Assembly (NCBI RefSeq): GCF_000711725.1
Contig: NZ_JONP01000001.1
Coordinates: forward strand, 248,001-312,000
Length of the DNA: 64,000 nucleotides
Reading direction: 5' to 3'
From: Roseomonas aerilata DSM 19363
Lineage (GTDB): Bacteria > Pseudomonadota > Alphaproteobacteria > Acetobacterales > Acetobacteraceae
The notes beneath the pieces are model-generated. The model saw only the letters and a list, made by a program, of their open reading frames with translations. It was not told the DNA's origin and ran no database searches. Below, one piece after another: positions 56,941 through 64,000 of this stretch. Positions within the stretch are counted from its first letter, which is position 1. Each line of letters opens with the position of its first letter. Both the position numbers and the translations under genes were made by a program.

Positions 56941-56956
56941 AGCAAACACTGTGCCT
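56941..56956 (-). promoter_or_regulatory. sigma-54 (-24/-12) promoter for the PEP-CTERM gene
   Basis: Minus strand AGGCACAGTGTTTGCT fits the consensus TGGCACGNNNNTTGCA with the -24 GG and -12 GC exactly 12 nt apart. Transcription would start about 50 nt before the ATG. PEP-CTERM genes in other bacteria are known to use RpoN with PrsK/PrsR. Confidence 0.6.
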
Positions 56957-57325
56957 GAAATTAAAAAACTGTAATTGCGTGATATAATCATTCATCTCCT
57001 GCGAGGTGTTAATTTTCCTGACAGAAAAGAAAACATTGAATGCGCCGGCGTTACGTCCGGATGCGACACGAAATTATCAAATTGGTGCGGAATTAGCGAG
57101 TTGTAGCAGGAATTTCCGGAAATTCTTCGGCCTGGCTGCTTGGTATCTTTTCCGTGCAGCGAAGATCTGATGGGAATGCAGCACGGTTTTTACAAAAAGC
57201 TATCTGTGCTGCGAAAATTGCAGCTCGTTCATGTTTCGAGCGGGCGGAACCCTTGCGCGTGGGTCGGAAACAATCTTCCGTGCAGGGGCGTTCCGAGCAG
57301 GAATGGCCCCGCGCAACAGGCTGGC
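56957..57325. other. AT-rich intergenic region upstream of the PEP-CTERM gene
   Basis: The most AT-rich stretch of the window (about 56950-57250) and without a gene. It holds the region where a sigma-54 activator would bind, a 16-bp perfect palindrome (57110-57125), and a stem-loop (57178-57184 with 57206-57212, inner TTTTT/AAAAA stem). TATAAT occurs at 56983-56988 on the plus strand without a convincing -35. Confidence 0.5.
57110..57125. promoter_or_regulatory. 16-bp perfect palindrome
   Basis: GAATTTCCGGAAATTC, its own reverse complement, about 155-170 nt upstream of the sigma-54 promoter. A plausible dimeric activator site. Confidence 0.4.
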
Positions 57326-58654
57326 TCAGGGACGGGCTGCGGCCGGGGTTCCGGCGATGATAACGGCGCGGAAGTCGTTCACGTTGGTCAGGGTCGGGCC
57401 GGTGACCACGAGGTCGTCCAGGCCGGAAAAGACGTCATGGCTGCGATGGGCGAGGAGCGCCCCGCGTGGATCGATGCCGGCGGCGGTGCTGCGGGCGAGG
57501 GTGTCGGGGCCGGCAACGGCGCCCGCGTTGCTCTCCGAACCGTCGATGCCGTCCGTGTCCGCCATGAGGGACCAGATGCCGGGGTGGCCGGCGAGCGCCA
57601 CGGCGAGGCCGAGCAGGCATTCGCCGTTGCGGCCACCGGCGCCCTTCGCCTCGCCGAGGGTGACGGTGGTTTCGCCGCCGGAGAGGAGGACGGCCGGGGC
57701 GCGCAGCGGGTGGCCGTGGGCCGCGACGGAGCGGGCGATGCCGGCGAGAAGGGTGCCGGCCTCCCGCGCCTCGCCTTCCAGGGCATCGCCGAGGATGAGG
57801 GGGGTGAGGCCGATGGCCTCCGCCTCCTTCGCGGCGGCCTGGAGGGCCATGAGGGGGGTGGCGATGAGGCGGTACTCGGCGCGGGCGAGGCGGGCGTCGC
57901 CGGGCTTGGGGGTTTCCTCGGCGGCGGCGTCGAGATGGGCACGGACATGGTCCGCCAGCGGGATGGCGTAGCGGGCGACGATCCTCTGCGCGTCGGCGAA
58001 GCTGGTGGGGTCGGCCACGGTGGGGCCCGAGGCGATGGCGATGGGGTCGTCGCCAGGTACGTCGGAGATGGCGAGGGTCACCACGCGCGCGGGGTGGGCG
58101 GCGGCGGCGAGGCGGCCACCCTTGATGGCCGAGAGGTGCCGGCGCACCGCGTTCATCTCGTTGATCGTGGCGCCGCAGGAGAGGAGGGCGCGGTTGACGG
58201 CCTGCTTGTCCGCCAGCGTCAGCCCGGGGGCGGCCAGGGGCATGAGGGCGGAGCCGCCGCCGGAGATGAGGGCGAGGACGAGGTCGTTCTCGGTCAGGCC
58301 CTGCACCATGGCCAGGATGCGGGCGGCGGCGGCCTCCCCGGCGGCGTCGGGCACGGGGTGGGAGGCCTCGACCACCTCGATGCGTGCGGTGCGGACGGCG
58401 TGCCCGTACCGGGTGACGACGAGGCCGGTGAGGGGGGTGTCGGGCCAGGCGGCCTCCACCGCCGCGGCCATGACGGCGGCAGATTTTCCGGCGCCGACGA
58501 CGATCACGCGGCCGCCGGAGCCGAGGGCGGGTGGCTCGGGCAGGTGGGCGGCAAGGATGGTGCGGGGATCGGCGCTGGCGATGGCGGCGTCGAGCAGGCG
58601 GCGGAGCGCGGCGCGCGCCGCGGTGTCGTCCCAGTTCCCGGGTTGCGCGTCCAT
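57326..58654 (-). CDS. ttuD: glycerate 2-kinase (DUF4147/MOFRL family)
   Basis: 442 aa from the ATG at 58654 (AGGAGAGA upstream). N-terminal DUF4147 domain with V-G-A-G-K-S-A-A-V-M and S-G-G-G-S-A-L (phosphate loops), then V-R-R-H-L-S-A-I-K-G-G and A-I-S-D-V-P-G-D-D. C-terminal MOFRL domain with G-G-E-T-T-V-T-L, G-G-R-N-G-E-C and the D-T-D-G-I-D-G-S segment. It phosphorylates D-glycerate at O2; older annotations call it hydroxypyruvate reductase TtuD. It is divergent from tartrate dehydrogenase (160 nt). The product, 2-phosphoglycerate, feeds towards pyruvate kinase. Confidence 0.88.
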   Translation of the reverse strand: MDAQPGNWDDTAARAALRRLLDAAIASADPRTILAAHLPEPPALGSGGRVIVVGAGKSAAVMAAAVEAAWPDTPLTGLVVTRYGHAVRTARIEVVEASHPVPDAAGEAAAARILAMVQGLTENDLVLALISGGGSALMPLAAPGLTLADKQAVNRALLSCGATINEMNAVRRHLSAIKGGRLAAAAHPARVVTLAISDVPGDDPIAIASGPTVADPTSFADAQRIVARYAIPLADHVRAHLDAAAEETPKPGDARLARAEYRLIATPLMALQAAAKEAEAIGLTPLILGDALEGEAREAGTLLAGIARSVAAHGHPLRAPAVLLSGGETTVTLGEAKGAGGRNGECLLGLAVALAGHPGIWSLMADTDGIDGSESNAGAVAGPDTLARSTAAGIDPRGALLAHRSHDVFSGLDDLVVTGPTLTNVNDFRAVIIAGTPAAARP

Positions 58655-58814
58655 GCTCTCTCTCCTGGCGTCGGCGGCATCTTCACCGGGCGGGCGGTGC
58701 GGGCAAGCCCACCGGGTGAAATGGCCCGCGGGCTTGCCGCGAGGGCGGGGCTGTGGAATTCGCTGGGGGAAGCGGCCCCGCCGCGCCGAACAGGAAGAGG
58801 AAGGCCCAGGAACC

Positions 58815-59894
58815 ATGCGACGCCACCGGATCGCCGCCATCCCCGCTGACGGCATCGGCAAGGAGGTCATCCCCGCCGGGTTGCGCGTGCTGGAGGCTCT
58901 GGCCAAACGGGACGGCGGCTTCGCCTTCGATGTCGAGACGCTGCCCTGGGGCAGCGACTACTACCGCCAGACCGGCGCGATGATGCCGGAGGACGGGCTG
59001 GAGACGCTGCGCGGCTTCGACGCCATCTATTTCGGCGCGGTGGGCGACCCGGACCTGCCGGACAGCATCACGCTCTGGGGTTTGCGCCTGAAGATCTGCC
59101 AGGGCTTCGACCAGTACGCGAACATCCGCCCGACACGGGTGCTGCCGGGGCTGACGAGCCCGCTGCGCGCGGTGGAGCCCGGCGACATCGACTGGGTGAT
59201 CGTGCGGGAGAACTCCGAGGGCGAGTATGCCGGCCACGGCGGCCGGGCCCATCGCGGGCATCCGGAAGAGGTGGCGACCGAGACCTCCATCTTCACCCGC
59301 GCGGGGGTGGAGCGGATCATGCGGGTGGCCTTCGACATCGCGCGCGCGCGGCCGCGGAAGCTGCTGACGGTGGTGACGAAGTCCAACGCCCAGCGCCACG
59401 GCATGGTCATGTGGGACGACATCGCGGCCGAGGTGGCGAAGAACTACCCGGACGTGACCGTGGAGAAGGAGCTGGTGGACGCGATGGCCGCGCGGATGGT
59501 GAGGAAGCCCGCGAGCATCGACACGGTGGTGGCGACCAACCTGCACGCGGACATCCTCTCGGACCTCGCGGGGGCGGTGGCAGGGTCGCTCGGCGTGGCG
59601 CCGACGGCGAATCTCGATCCCTCCCGCCGCGCACCCTCGATGTTCGAGCCGATTCACGGCTCGGCCTTCGACATCATGGGCAAGGGCATCGCCAATCCCG
59701 TCGCGACCTTCTGGACGGGGGCGATGATGCTCGAGCACCTCGGGGAGCCCGCGGCGGCGGCGGCGCTGATGACCGCCGTGGAGCGCGTCTGCGCCGACGG
59801 CGTGTTCACGGCGGATCTCGGCGGCACGGCGGATACCGAGACGGTGACGCGGGCCGTCGTCGCGGCGATCGAGGGCGCGAACAAGGCGGGGTGA
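58815..59894 (+). CDS. ttuC: tartrate dehydrogenase / beta-decarboxylating dehydrogenase
   Basis: 359 aa. Isocitrate/isopropylmalate-dehydrogenase fold: I-P-A-D-G-I-G-K-E-V at the N-terminus, D-Q-Y-A-N-I-R-P, V-I-V-R-E-N-S-E-G-E-Y, K-S-N-A-Q-R-H-G, N-L-H-A-D-I-L-S-D-L, E-P-I-H-G-S-A. The Y-Y-R-Q-T-G-A-M-M-P-E-D-G block near residue 50 and the overall length favour the TtuC/D-malate group over LeuB. It oxidises tartrate, D-malate or related acids with NAD and Mn2+/Mg2+. A TctC receptor follows 73 nt later. Confidence 0.85.
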   Translation: MRRHRIAAIPADGIGKEVIPAGLRVLEALAKRDGGFAFDVETLPWGSDYYRQTGAMMPEDGLETLRGFDAIYFGAVGDPDLPDSITLWGLRLKICQGFDQYANIRPTRVLPGLTSPLRAVEPGDIDWVIVRENSEGEYAGHGGRAHRGHPEEVATETSIFTRAGVERIMRVAFDIARARPRKLLTVVTKSNAQRHGMVMWDDIAAEVAKNYPDVTVEKELVDAMAARMVRKPASIDTVVATNLHADILSDLAGAVAGSLGVAPTANLDPSRRAPSMFEPIHGSAFDIMGKGIANPVATFWTGAMMLEHLGEPAAAAALMTAVERVCADGVFTADLGGTADTETVTRAVVAAIEGANKAG

Positions 59895-59940
59895 GCGGGC
59901 GCGGATGGGGCTGACGCCCGGCGCGGGGCGGTCCACACTC

Positions 59941-59960
59941 CCCGGTAACGAAGAACCGGG
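59941..59960 (+). other. hairpin overlapping the TctC ribosome site
   Basis: CCCGGT/ACCGGG stem (59941-59946 with 59955-59960) whose 3' arm runs into the GGGAGAG ribosome site of the next gene. Could damp translation of the receptor relative to ttuC. Confidence 0.3.
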
Positions 59961-59967
59961 AGAGACC

Positions 59968-60948
59968 ATGTCCAAGCTGCCCCGCCGCGCGATCTTCGCG
60001 GCACCGCTGGTGCTGGCGCCGCCGGCCGTCCGCGCGCAGGCCCAGGCGTTTCCTAACCGGCCGATCACCGTCACCGTGCCCTTCACGGCGGGCGGGCCGA
60101 CCGATGTCATCTCGCGCCTCGTGGCGGAGGGGATGGCAAAGGACCTCGGCCAGACCGTCGTGGTGGAGAACGTGACGGGGGCGGGCGGCACGATCGCCGC
60201 CGCCCGCGTCGCTAATGCCCGGCCGGATGGCTACACGCTGCTTTCGCACCACATCGGGCACGCGACGAGCGCGACGCTTTACCGGACGCTGCCCTACAAC
60301 GTGGAGACCTCCTTCGCGCCGCTCGGCCTCGTCTCGGACGCCGCGATGACGATCGTGGCGCGGCCGGATTTCCCGGCGAACGACCTCGTGGGCTTCATGG
60401 CCGAGGTGAAGCGGCAGGGCGACAAGCTGAACCTCGCGCATTCCGGGCTGGGCGGCGCGAACCAGCTCTGCGGGATGCTTCTTCAGCATGCGGCGGGGAC
60501 GGCGCTGACCACCGTGGTGTTCCGCGGCTCCGCGCCCGTACTGACGGAGATGATGGCGGGGCGCATCGACGTGTTCTGCGATCAGGCGACGAACACGGCG
60601 CCCTTTATCCGCGACAACCGGGTGAAGTCCTACGCGGTGACGCTCGACCGCCGGGCGGAGGGGCTGGACCTTCCGACGACCGCGGAGGCCGGGCAGCCGG
60701 CGATCGCGATGAGCACCTGGCACGGGCTCTATGCGCCGGCGGGCACGCCGGAGCCGGTCCAGGAGCGGCTATCGGCGGCGATCCGCGCGGCGCTGCGGGA
60801 GGAGCGGCTGAAGCAGCGCTTCGCGGAGCTGGTGACGGAGGTGGCGACGCCCGAGCAGGCGACGCCGGCCTTCCACCGACGGCACCTGGCGGCGGAGGTT
60901 GCGCGGTGGCGGCCGATCATTCAGGCGGCGAATGTCTATGCCGACTGA
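59968..60948 (+). CDS. tripartite tricarboxylate transporter substrate-binding protein (TctC/Bug)
   Basis: 326 aa from the ATG at 59968 (GGGAGAG upstream). Signal peptide cleaved near VRAQ. Family blocks F-P-N-R-P-I-T, P-F-T-A-G-G-P-T-D-V, V-V-E-N-V-T-G-A-G-G, A-R-P-D-G-Y, V-V-F-R-G-S-A-P-V. Close paralogue of the protein at 6387-7370. Its place after tartrate dehydrogenase suggests that it binds tartrate, malate or a similar dicarboxylate, an inference from position only. No TctAB genes nearby. Confidence 0.9.
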   Translation: MSKLPRRAIFAAPLVLAPPAVRAQAQAFPNRPITVTVPFTAGGPTDVISRLVAEGMAKDLGQTVVVENVTGAGGTIAAARVANARPDGYTLLSHHIGHATSATLYRTLPYNVETSFAPLGLVSDAAMTIVARPDFPANDLVGFMAEVKRQGDKLNLAHSGLGGANQLCGMLLQHAAGTALTTVVFRGSAPVLTEMMAGRIDVFCDQATNTAPFIRDNRVKSYAVTLDRRAEGLDLPTTAEAGQPAIAMSTWHGLYAPAGTPEPVQERLSAAIRAALREERLKQRFAELVTEVATPEQATPAFHRRHLAAEVARWRPIIQAANVYAD

Positions 60949-61309
60949 GGCGCGGCCGCTCACGGGCGGCTGCCATTGCGCGGATTGCCGGCGGGCGGCC
61001 GGGGCGCCGATGGTCGCCTGGTTCAGCGTGGCGCCGGAGGATTTCCGCGTGGTGGCCGGCGAGATGCGGCGCTACGCCTCAAGCGCGCGGGCTGAACGCG
61101 GGTTCTGCGGGGATTGCGGCACGGCGCTGACCTATGCCGCGCATGATTCGCCGGGCGAGATCGACGTGACGACCGCGAGCCTGGATGATCCGGCGCTGAT
61201 GCCACCGGAGGACCATGTGCAGTTCGGTTCGCACCTGCCCTGGGTGGTGCCGGGGGATGGGCTGCCGAGGTTCCGGGGGAGCCGGGCCGAGGGGCAGCGC
61301 GAGGAGTAG
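60932..61309 (+). CDS. GFA-family zinc protein, apparently lacking the first zinc segment
   Basis: 125 aa; overlaps the end of the TctC gene by 17 nt (ATG 60932, alternative 60938). The second half is normal for GFA (glutathione-dependent formaldehyde-activating-like) proteins: D-C-R-R-A-A-G-A-P, F-C-G-D-C-G-T-A-L-T, and H-V-Q-F-G-S-H-L-P-W. Full-length members start G-G-C-H-C-G-x-x-R-Y and reach a second C-H-C-x-x-C about 25 residues later. Here G-G-C-H-C is joined straight to A-D-C-R-R. This looks like a deletion between the two C-H-C repeats, and zinc binding may be lost. Function unknown; possibly a decaying gene. Confidence 0.75.
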   Translation: MSMPTEARPLTGGCHCADCRRAAGAPMVAWFSVAPEDFRVVAGEMRRYASSARAERGFCGDCGTALTYAAHDSPGEIDVTTASLDDPALMPPEDHVQFGSHLPWVVPGDGLPRFRGSRAEGQREE

Positions 61310-61359
61310 CGCGAGCGCGGCCGCGTCCCCATTTCGATGCGGACCGAGGAGGTTCCGAC

Positions 61360-61665
61360 ATGACCGAGATCGACGACAAGACGCGCACGGAGCTTGAGGC
61401 CGCGGCCTTCCGTCGGCTGGTGGAGCACCTGCGCGAGCGGACCGACGTGCAGAACATCGACCTGATGAACCTCGCCGGTTTCTGCCGGAACTGCCTCTCG
61501 CGCTGGTACCGCGAGGCGGCGGAGGGGCAGGGGATCGCGCTGCCCGATCCGGAGGCGCGGGAGATCGTCTACGGCATGCCCTACAAGGAGTGGCAGGCGA
61601 AGCACCAGCGCGAGGCGACGGCCGAGCAGAAGGCGGCTTTTGCCGCGGCAAATCCGGGGCACTGA
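61360..61665 (+). CDS. DUF1244 family protein
   Basis: 101 aa. The whole protein matches DUF1244: A-A-F-R-R-L-V-E-H-L, V-Q-N-I-D-L-M-N-L-A-G-F-C-R-N-C-L-S-R-W-Y, and Y-G-M-P-Y-K-E-W-Q. The C-R-N-C-L pair is invariant in the family. Cytosolic, unknown function, common in alpha- and gammaproteobacteria. It lies 6 nt before the EI24 gene, so an operon is likely. Confidence 0.9.
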   Translation: MTEIDDKTRTELEAAAFRRLVEHLRERTDVQNIDLMNLAGFCRNCLSRWYREAAEGQGIALPDPEAREIVYGMPYKEWQAKHQREATAEQKAAFAAANPGH

Positions 61666-61671
61666 GCGCGC

Positions 61672-62349
61672 GTGACAGCGGTGATCGCGAGCCTGACGCT
61701 GCCTTTCGATCAGGTCTTTGACCGCGGGTTCCGCGGGCCGCTCATCAAAGGGCTGCTCGGTGCGGTGCTCGCGCTGGCGGGACTCATCTGGCTGTCCTCC
61801 TGGGGCGTGGCGGCGCTGGCGGGCGGGACAGGGTGGCTGGCGACCGCCGCGGAGGTGCTGGGGGGCGTGGCCGCGCTGTTCGCCGCCTTCTGGCTCTTCG
61901 TGCCCTTCGCGCTGGCCATAGCCGGGCTGTTCCTCGACGAGACGGCAGCGGCGGTAGAGCGGCGGCACTATCCGGGGCTGCCGCCGCCGCACGGGGCCTC
62001 GCTGGCGGCGCAGGGCGTGTTCAACGTGACGCTGGCGCTGAAGGTGCTCGCGCTGAACATCGTACTGTTGCCGCTCGCGCTGCTGGTGCCGTTCGTGGGC
62101 GGCGTGCTGCTCTGGCTCGTGGCGGCGATCTCGCTTGGGCACGGGCTGTTTGAGGGGGTGGCGCAGCGGCGGCTGACGGTCGCGCAGGCGCGGGTGCTGC
62201 GGAAGCGGCGCGAGTTCTCCGTCCTCGCGGTGGGTGCCGTGATGGCGGCGCTGGCGGTGGTGCCCTTCGCAAACCTGCTCGTGCCGGTGCTCGGGACCGC
62301 CGCGATGACGCATCTGCTGCACCGGGGGGCGGATGGGCCCGTGGCCTGA
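61672..62349 (+). CDS. EI24 domain-containing membrane protein (CysZ-like)
   Basis: 225 aa, GTG start. About four to five membrane helices (around 25-45, 60-90, 120-145 and 185-215). F-L-D-E-T-A-A-A-V-E and the H-Y-P-G-L-P-P segment are usual in the EI24/CysZ family. CysZ imports sulfate in E. coli, but the alphaproteobacterial EI24 proteins are not shown to do so. Substrate unknown. Confidence 0.82.
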   Translation: MTAVIASLTLPFDQVFDRGFRGPLIKGLLGAVLALAGLIWLSSWGVAALAGGTGWLATAAEVLGGVAALFAAFWLFVPFALAIAGLFLDETAAAVERRHYPGLPPPHGASLAAQGVFNVTLALKVLALNIVLLPLALLVPFVGGVLLWLVAAISLGHGLFEGVAQRRLTVAQARVLRKRREFSVLAVGAVMAALAVVPFANLLVPVLGTAAMTHLLHRGADGPVA

Positions 62350-62541
62350 GCGCCACGCCGTTCCCGAAGGGTTCCCTCCGCGCGCCGGGGGGCATTGAGG
62401 CGGGCAGGGAGGAAGGGGTAAGACCCCCCGCTCCACCCGAGGGGGGAATGGTGGATCGGCGGAATACCGCCGGCAGCCCCGCCGCGCCGGCTCGCGACCG
62501 AACCCCCTTATCGCCTTCCGACCAGAAGCACCGAGAGATCC

Positions 62542-62853
62542 ATGTCCGACGTACCCTTCGACATCGACGATGAGGCTGCCGCGAGCCGTGAGAGGCAGAA
62601 GGCCGATCCGGACCCCGACGTGGGCGGCATCGCGGCCGACCGGCTACGCTCGATCATCGAGCGGGTGGAGCGGCTGGAAGAGGAGCGCAAGGCGCTCGCC
62701 GACGACATCAAGGACATCTTCATGGAGGGCAAGAGCGCCGGCTTCGACGTGAAGGTGATCCGGCAGATCATCCGCATTCGGAAGCAGGAGCCGGCGGAGG
62801 TGGAGGAGCAGGAGACGCTGCTCGACCTCTACCGCCGCGCGCTCGGCATGTGA
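62542..62853 (+). CDS. gapR: GapR-type nucleoid protein (DUF2312/UPF0335)
   Basis: 103 aa. The family core R-L-R-S-I-I-E-R-V-E-R-L-E-E-E-R-K-A-L, E-G-K-S-A-G-F-D-V-K-V-I-R-Q-I-I-R-I-R-K-Q and L-D-L-Y-R-R-A-L-G-M aligns well with Caulobacter GapR. GapR binds overtwisted, AT-rich DNA as a ring-like tetramer and aids replication and transcription. The ~30-residue acidic N-terminal extension is a local feature. In this GC-rich genome the AT-rich intergenic patches would be its natural sites. Confidence 0.88.
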   Translation: MSDVPFDIDDEAAASRERQKADPDPDVGGIAADRLRSIIERVERLEEERKALADDIKDIFMEGKSAGFDVKVIRQIIRIRKQEPAEVEEQETLLDLYRRALGM

Positions 62854-63113
62854 GACGGCCGCTGCTCCGGTCATCTCGCCGGGGCAGCGATCCGCGCGGA
62901 GGGCGATGCCTGGAAAGGCGGCGAGTCCTTCGCCCAGCGCCGGTGCGCTGATCATCATACAAGGTTCATGGCGTTATTTTTCAGGGGCTTGGCGTCCAGA
63001 TCGGCCGTCGCGGTCCTGATCCCCGTGTGGTGCAACGATCCCGCGTCTGTCACCTCTCCGCCCCATCGCTGATCGGGCGATAACGGCCTCCGGGCCGCGA
63101 GCGAGGTGCTGAT

Positions 63114-64000
63114 ATGCGATTGATTTCACTCCACACTGCTCTGCTGGCCCTTGGCGGCCTGGCCTGCGCCACCTCGGCCGGCGCGGCGCCGCTGCTGCTG
63201 GCGACGGGCACGCTGACCGGAAGCGCGGCAGGCGCGAACGCCGACCTTTCGGGGCTGACGGGGACGCTCGAGAACGGCCTGCCCGCCAATATCCTGGGCG
63301 GCACGGGCTCGGGCATCGCCTATGCCGGCGGGAACACCTTCATCGCGGTTCCGGACCGCGGGCCGAACGCCACGCCCTATGCCTCCGGCGTGGACGACAC
63401 CGTTTCCTACGTCCCGCGGTTCAACACGATCACCATGAACCTCGCGCCGGCGACGAGCGGGAGCCTGCCTTTCGCGCTGACGCCGACGCTGCAGTCTACG
63501 ACGCTGCTCTCGAGCCGCACGCCCCTCGCCTACGGCACCGGCGCGGGCATCGCCACGAACAGCGGCGCGCCGCTCGGCTCGGGCGTGCCGGCCGGGAACA
63601 CGCCGACGGTGAACTACTTCAGCGGGCGGTCGGACAATTTCGATCCGGCGGTGCCGAATTCGGGGAACCCCAACAACGCGCGACTTGATCCCGAGGGCGT
63701 GCGTGTTTCGAACGATGGCCGGAGCGTCTTCGTCTCGGACGAGTACGGCCCCTATGTCTATCAGTTCGACCGGCAGACCGGCGAGCGGATCCGGTCCTAC
63801 GCGCTGCCGGCCAATCTCGACGTGTCCAACCTCAGCCCGGTCGGGCAGACGGAGATCGATGGCAACCCCGTCGGGCGCGTCGCCAACAAGGGGATGGAGG
63901 GGCTGGCGATCACGCCCGATGGCAAGACCCTCGTCGGCATCATGCAGGCGGGGCTGGAGCAGGACACCGCCAGCCCCAAGCTGCTCCGCATCGTCACCGT
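63114..64000 (+). CDS. esterase-like activity of phytase family protein, 3' end outside window
   Basis: At least 295 residues, open to the window end. ATG at 63114, then a signal peptide (L-H-T-A-L-L-A-L-G-G-L-A-C-A-T-S-A-G-A). The mature part has I-A-Y-A-G-G-N-T-F-I-A-V-P-D-R-G-P-N, L-D-P-E-G-V-R-V-S, V-S-D-E-Y-G-P-Y-V-Y-Q-F-D, and N-K-G-M-E-G-L-A-I-T-P-D-G-K-T-L. This is the pattern of the phytase-like propeller family (Phytase-like, PF13449). Secreted; substrate unknown. A CTGTCAC half Pho box lies upstream (63047-63053) but lacks a second half. Confidence 0.88.
   Translation, partial: MRLISLHTALLALGGLACATSAGAAPLLLATGTLTGSAAGANADLSGLTGTLENGLPANILGGTGSGIAYAGGNTFIAVPDRGPNATPYASGVDDTVSYVPRFNTITMNLAPATSGSLPFALTPTLQSTTLLSSRTPLAYGTGAGIATNSGAPLGSGVPAGNTPTVNYFSGRSDNFDPAVPNSGNPNNARLDPEGVRVSNDGRSVFVSDEYGPYVYQFDRQTGERIRSYALPANLDVSNLSPVGQTEIDGNPVGRVANKGMEGLAITPDGKTLVGIMQAGLEQDTASPKLLRIVT

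Noticed and set aside
56983-56988. TATAAT as a sigma-70 promoter on the plus strand
   Set aside because: No -35 at 16-18 bp and no plus-strand gene downstream before 58815.
63047-63053. CTGTCAC as a Pho box upstream of the phytase-like gene
   Set aside because: Only one half-site; the second CTGTCAT at 11-bp spacing is missing.

Overview
The window is a very GC-rich (by eye about 70% G+C), gene-dense piece of a bacterial chromosome. Gene content and order point to an alphaproteobacterium, most likely Acetobacteraceae (Roseomonas-like). The pointers are the ybgC-tolQRAB-pal-cpoB-tilS-ftsH-folP-glmM run, zapA-6S RNA-ygfA, yebC-ruvCAB, GapR (DUF2312), DUF1491, DUF1244, hisZ-purA, a PEP-CTERM protein, and three orphan tricarboxylate-type (TctC/Bug) binding proteins. 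This assignment is an inference from families and synteny; there is no rRNA gene to confirm it. I saw no IS element, prophage, CRISPR array or tRNA.

Layout. 0-5.9 kb (mostly minus): a truncated DUF1491 gene, then an operon of an inositol-monophosphatase-family enzyme, a secreted OmpA-like protein, an ExbB/MotA-like channel and a MotB-like protein with a very long periplasmic coiled coil; then efp. 6.4-9.7 kb: a TctC receptor, epmB and divergent epmA, so EF-P and both lysine-modification enzymes lie together. 9.7-15 kb: a glycine-rich DUF533 protein, an FkbM methyltransferase, two tandem secreted paralogues, thiE and a class I aldolase. 15-22 kb: a coiled-coil protein, zapA, a 6S RNA candidate, ygfA, a YmdB-type phosphodiesterase, an MscS channel, a DUF4337 protein and a second TctC receptor. 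22-27 kb: arfB, a PPOX flavoprotein, yebC-ruvC-ruvA-ruvB. 27-40.5 kb: the Tol-Pal envelope operon, then tilS, ftsH, folP, glmM, thiD. 40.5-53 kb: AI-2E permease, serC, an MFS carrier, a TPR/glycosyltransferase protein, hisZ-purA, glcF, ada. 53-64 kb: small membrane and secreted proteins, a pyruvate kinase with an N-terminal helix-turn-helix, a PEP-CTERM protein behind a sigma-54-type promoter, glycerate 2-kinase, tartrate dehydrogenase, a third TctC receptor, a GFA-family protein, DUF1244, EI24, GapR, and a phytase-like esterase cut by the window end.

How genes work together. The Tol-Pal set spans the envelope and constricts the outer membrane at division, with ZapA acting at the same stage. 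Glycerate kinase, tartrate dehydrogenase, pyruvate kinase and a binding protein within 7 kb recall the ttuC/ttuD/ttuE set for tartrate, although here they are split into opposing units. The most unusual observation is the pyruvate kinase. Its first ~57 residues look like a YdaS/Cro-type DNA-binding domain, and two near-identical 13-bp sites (TTAGTNNTGTTAA) sit 40 bp apart just upstream of the gene. The non-flagellar stator-like operon at 0.6-5.3 kb is the second candidate for an undescribed system.
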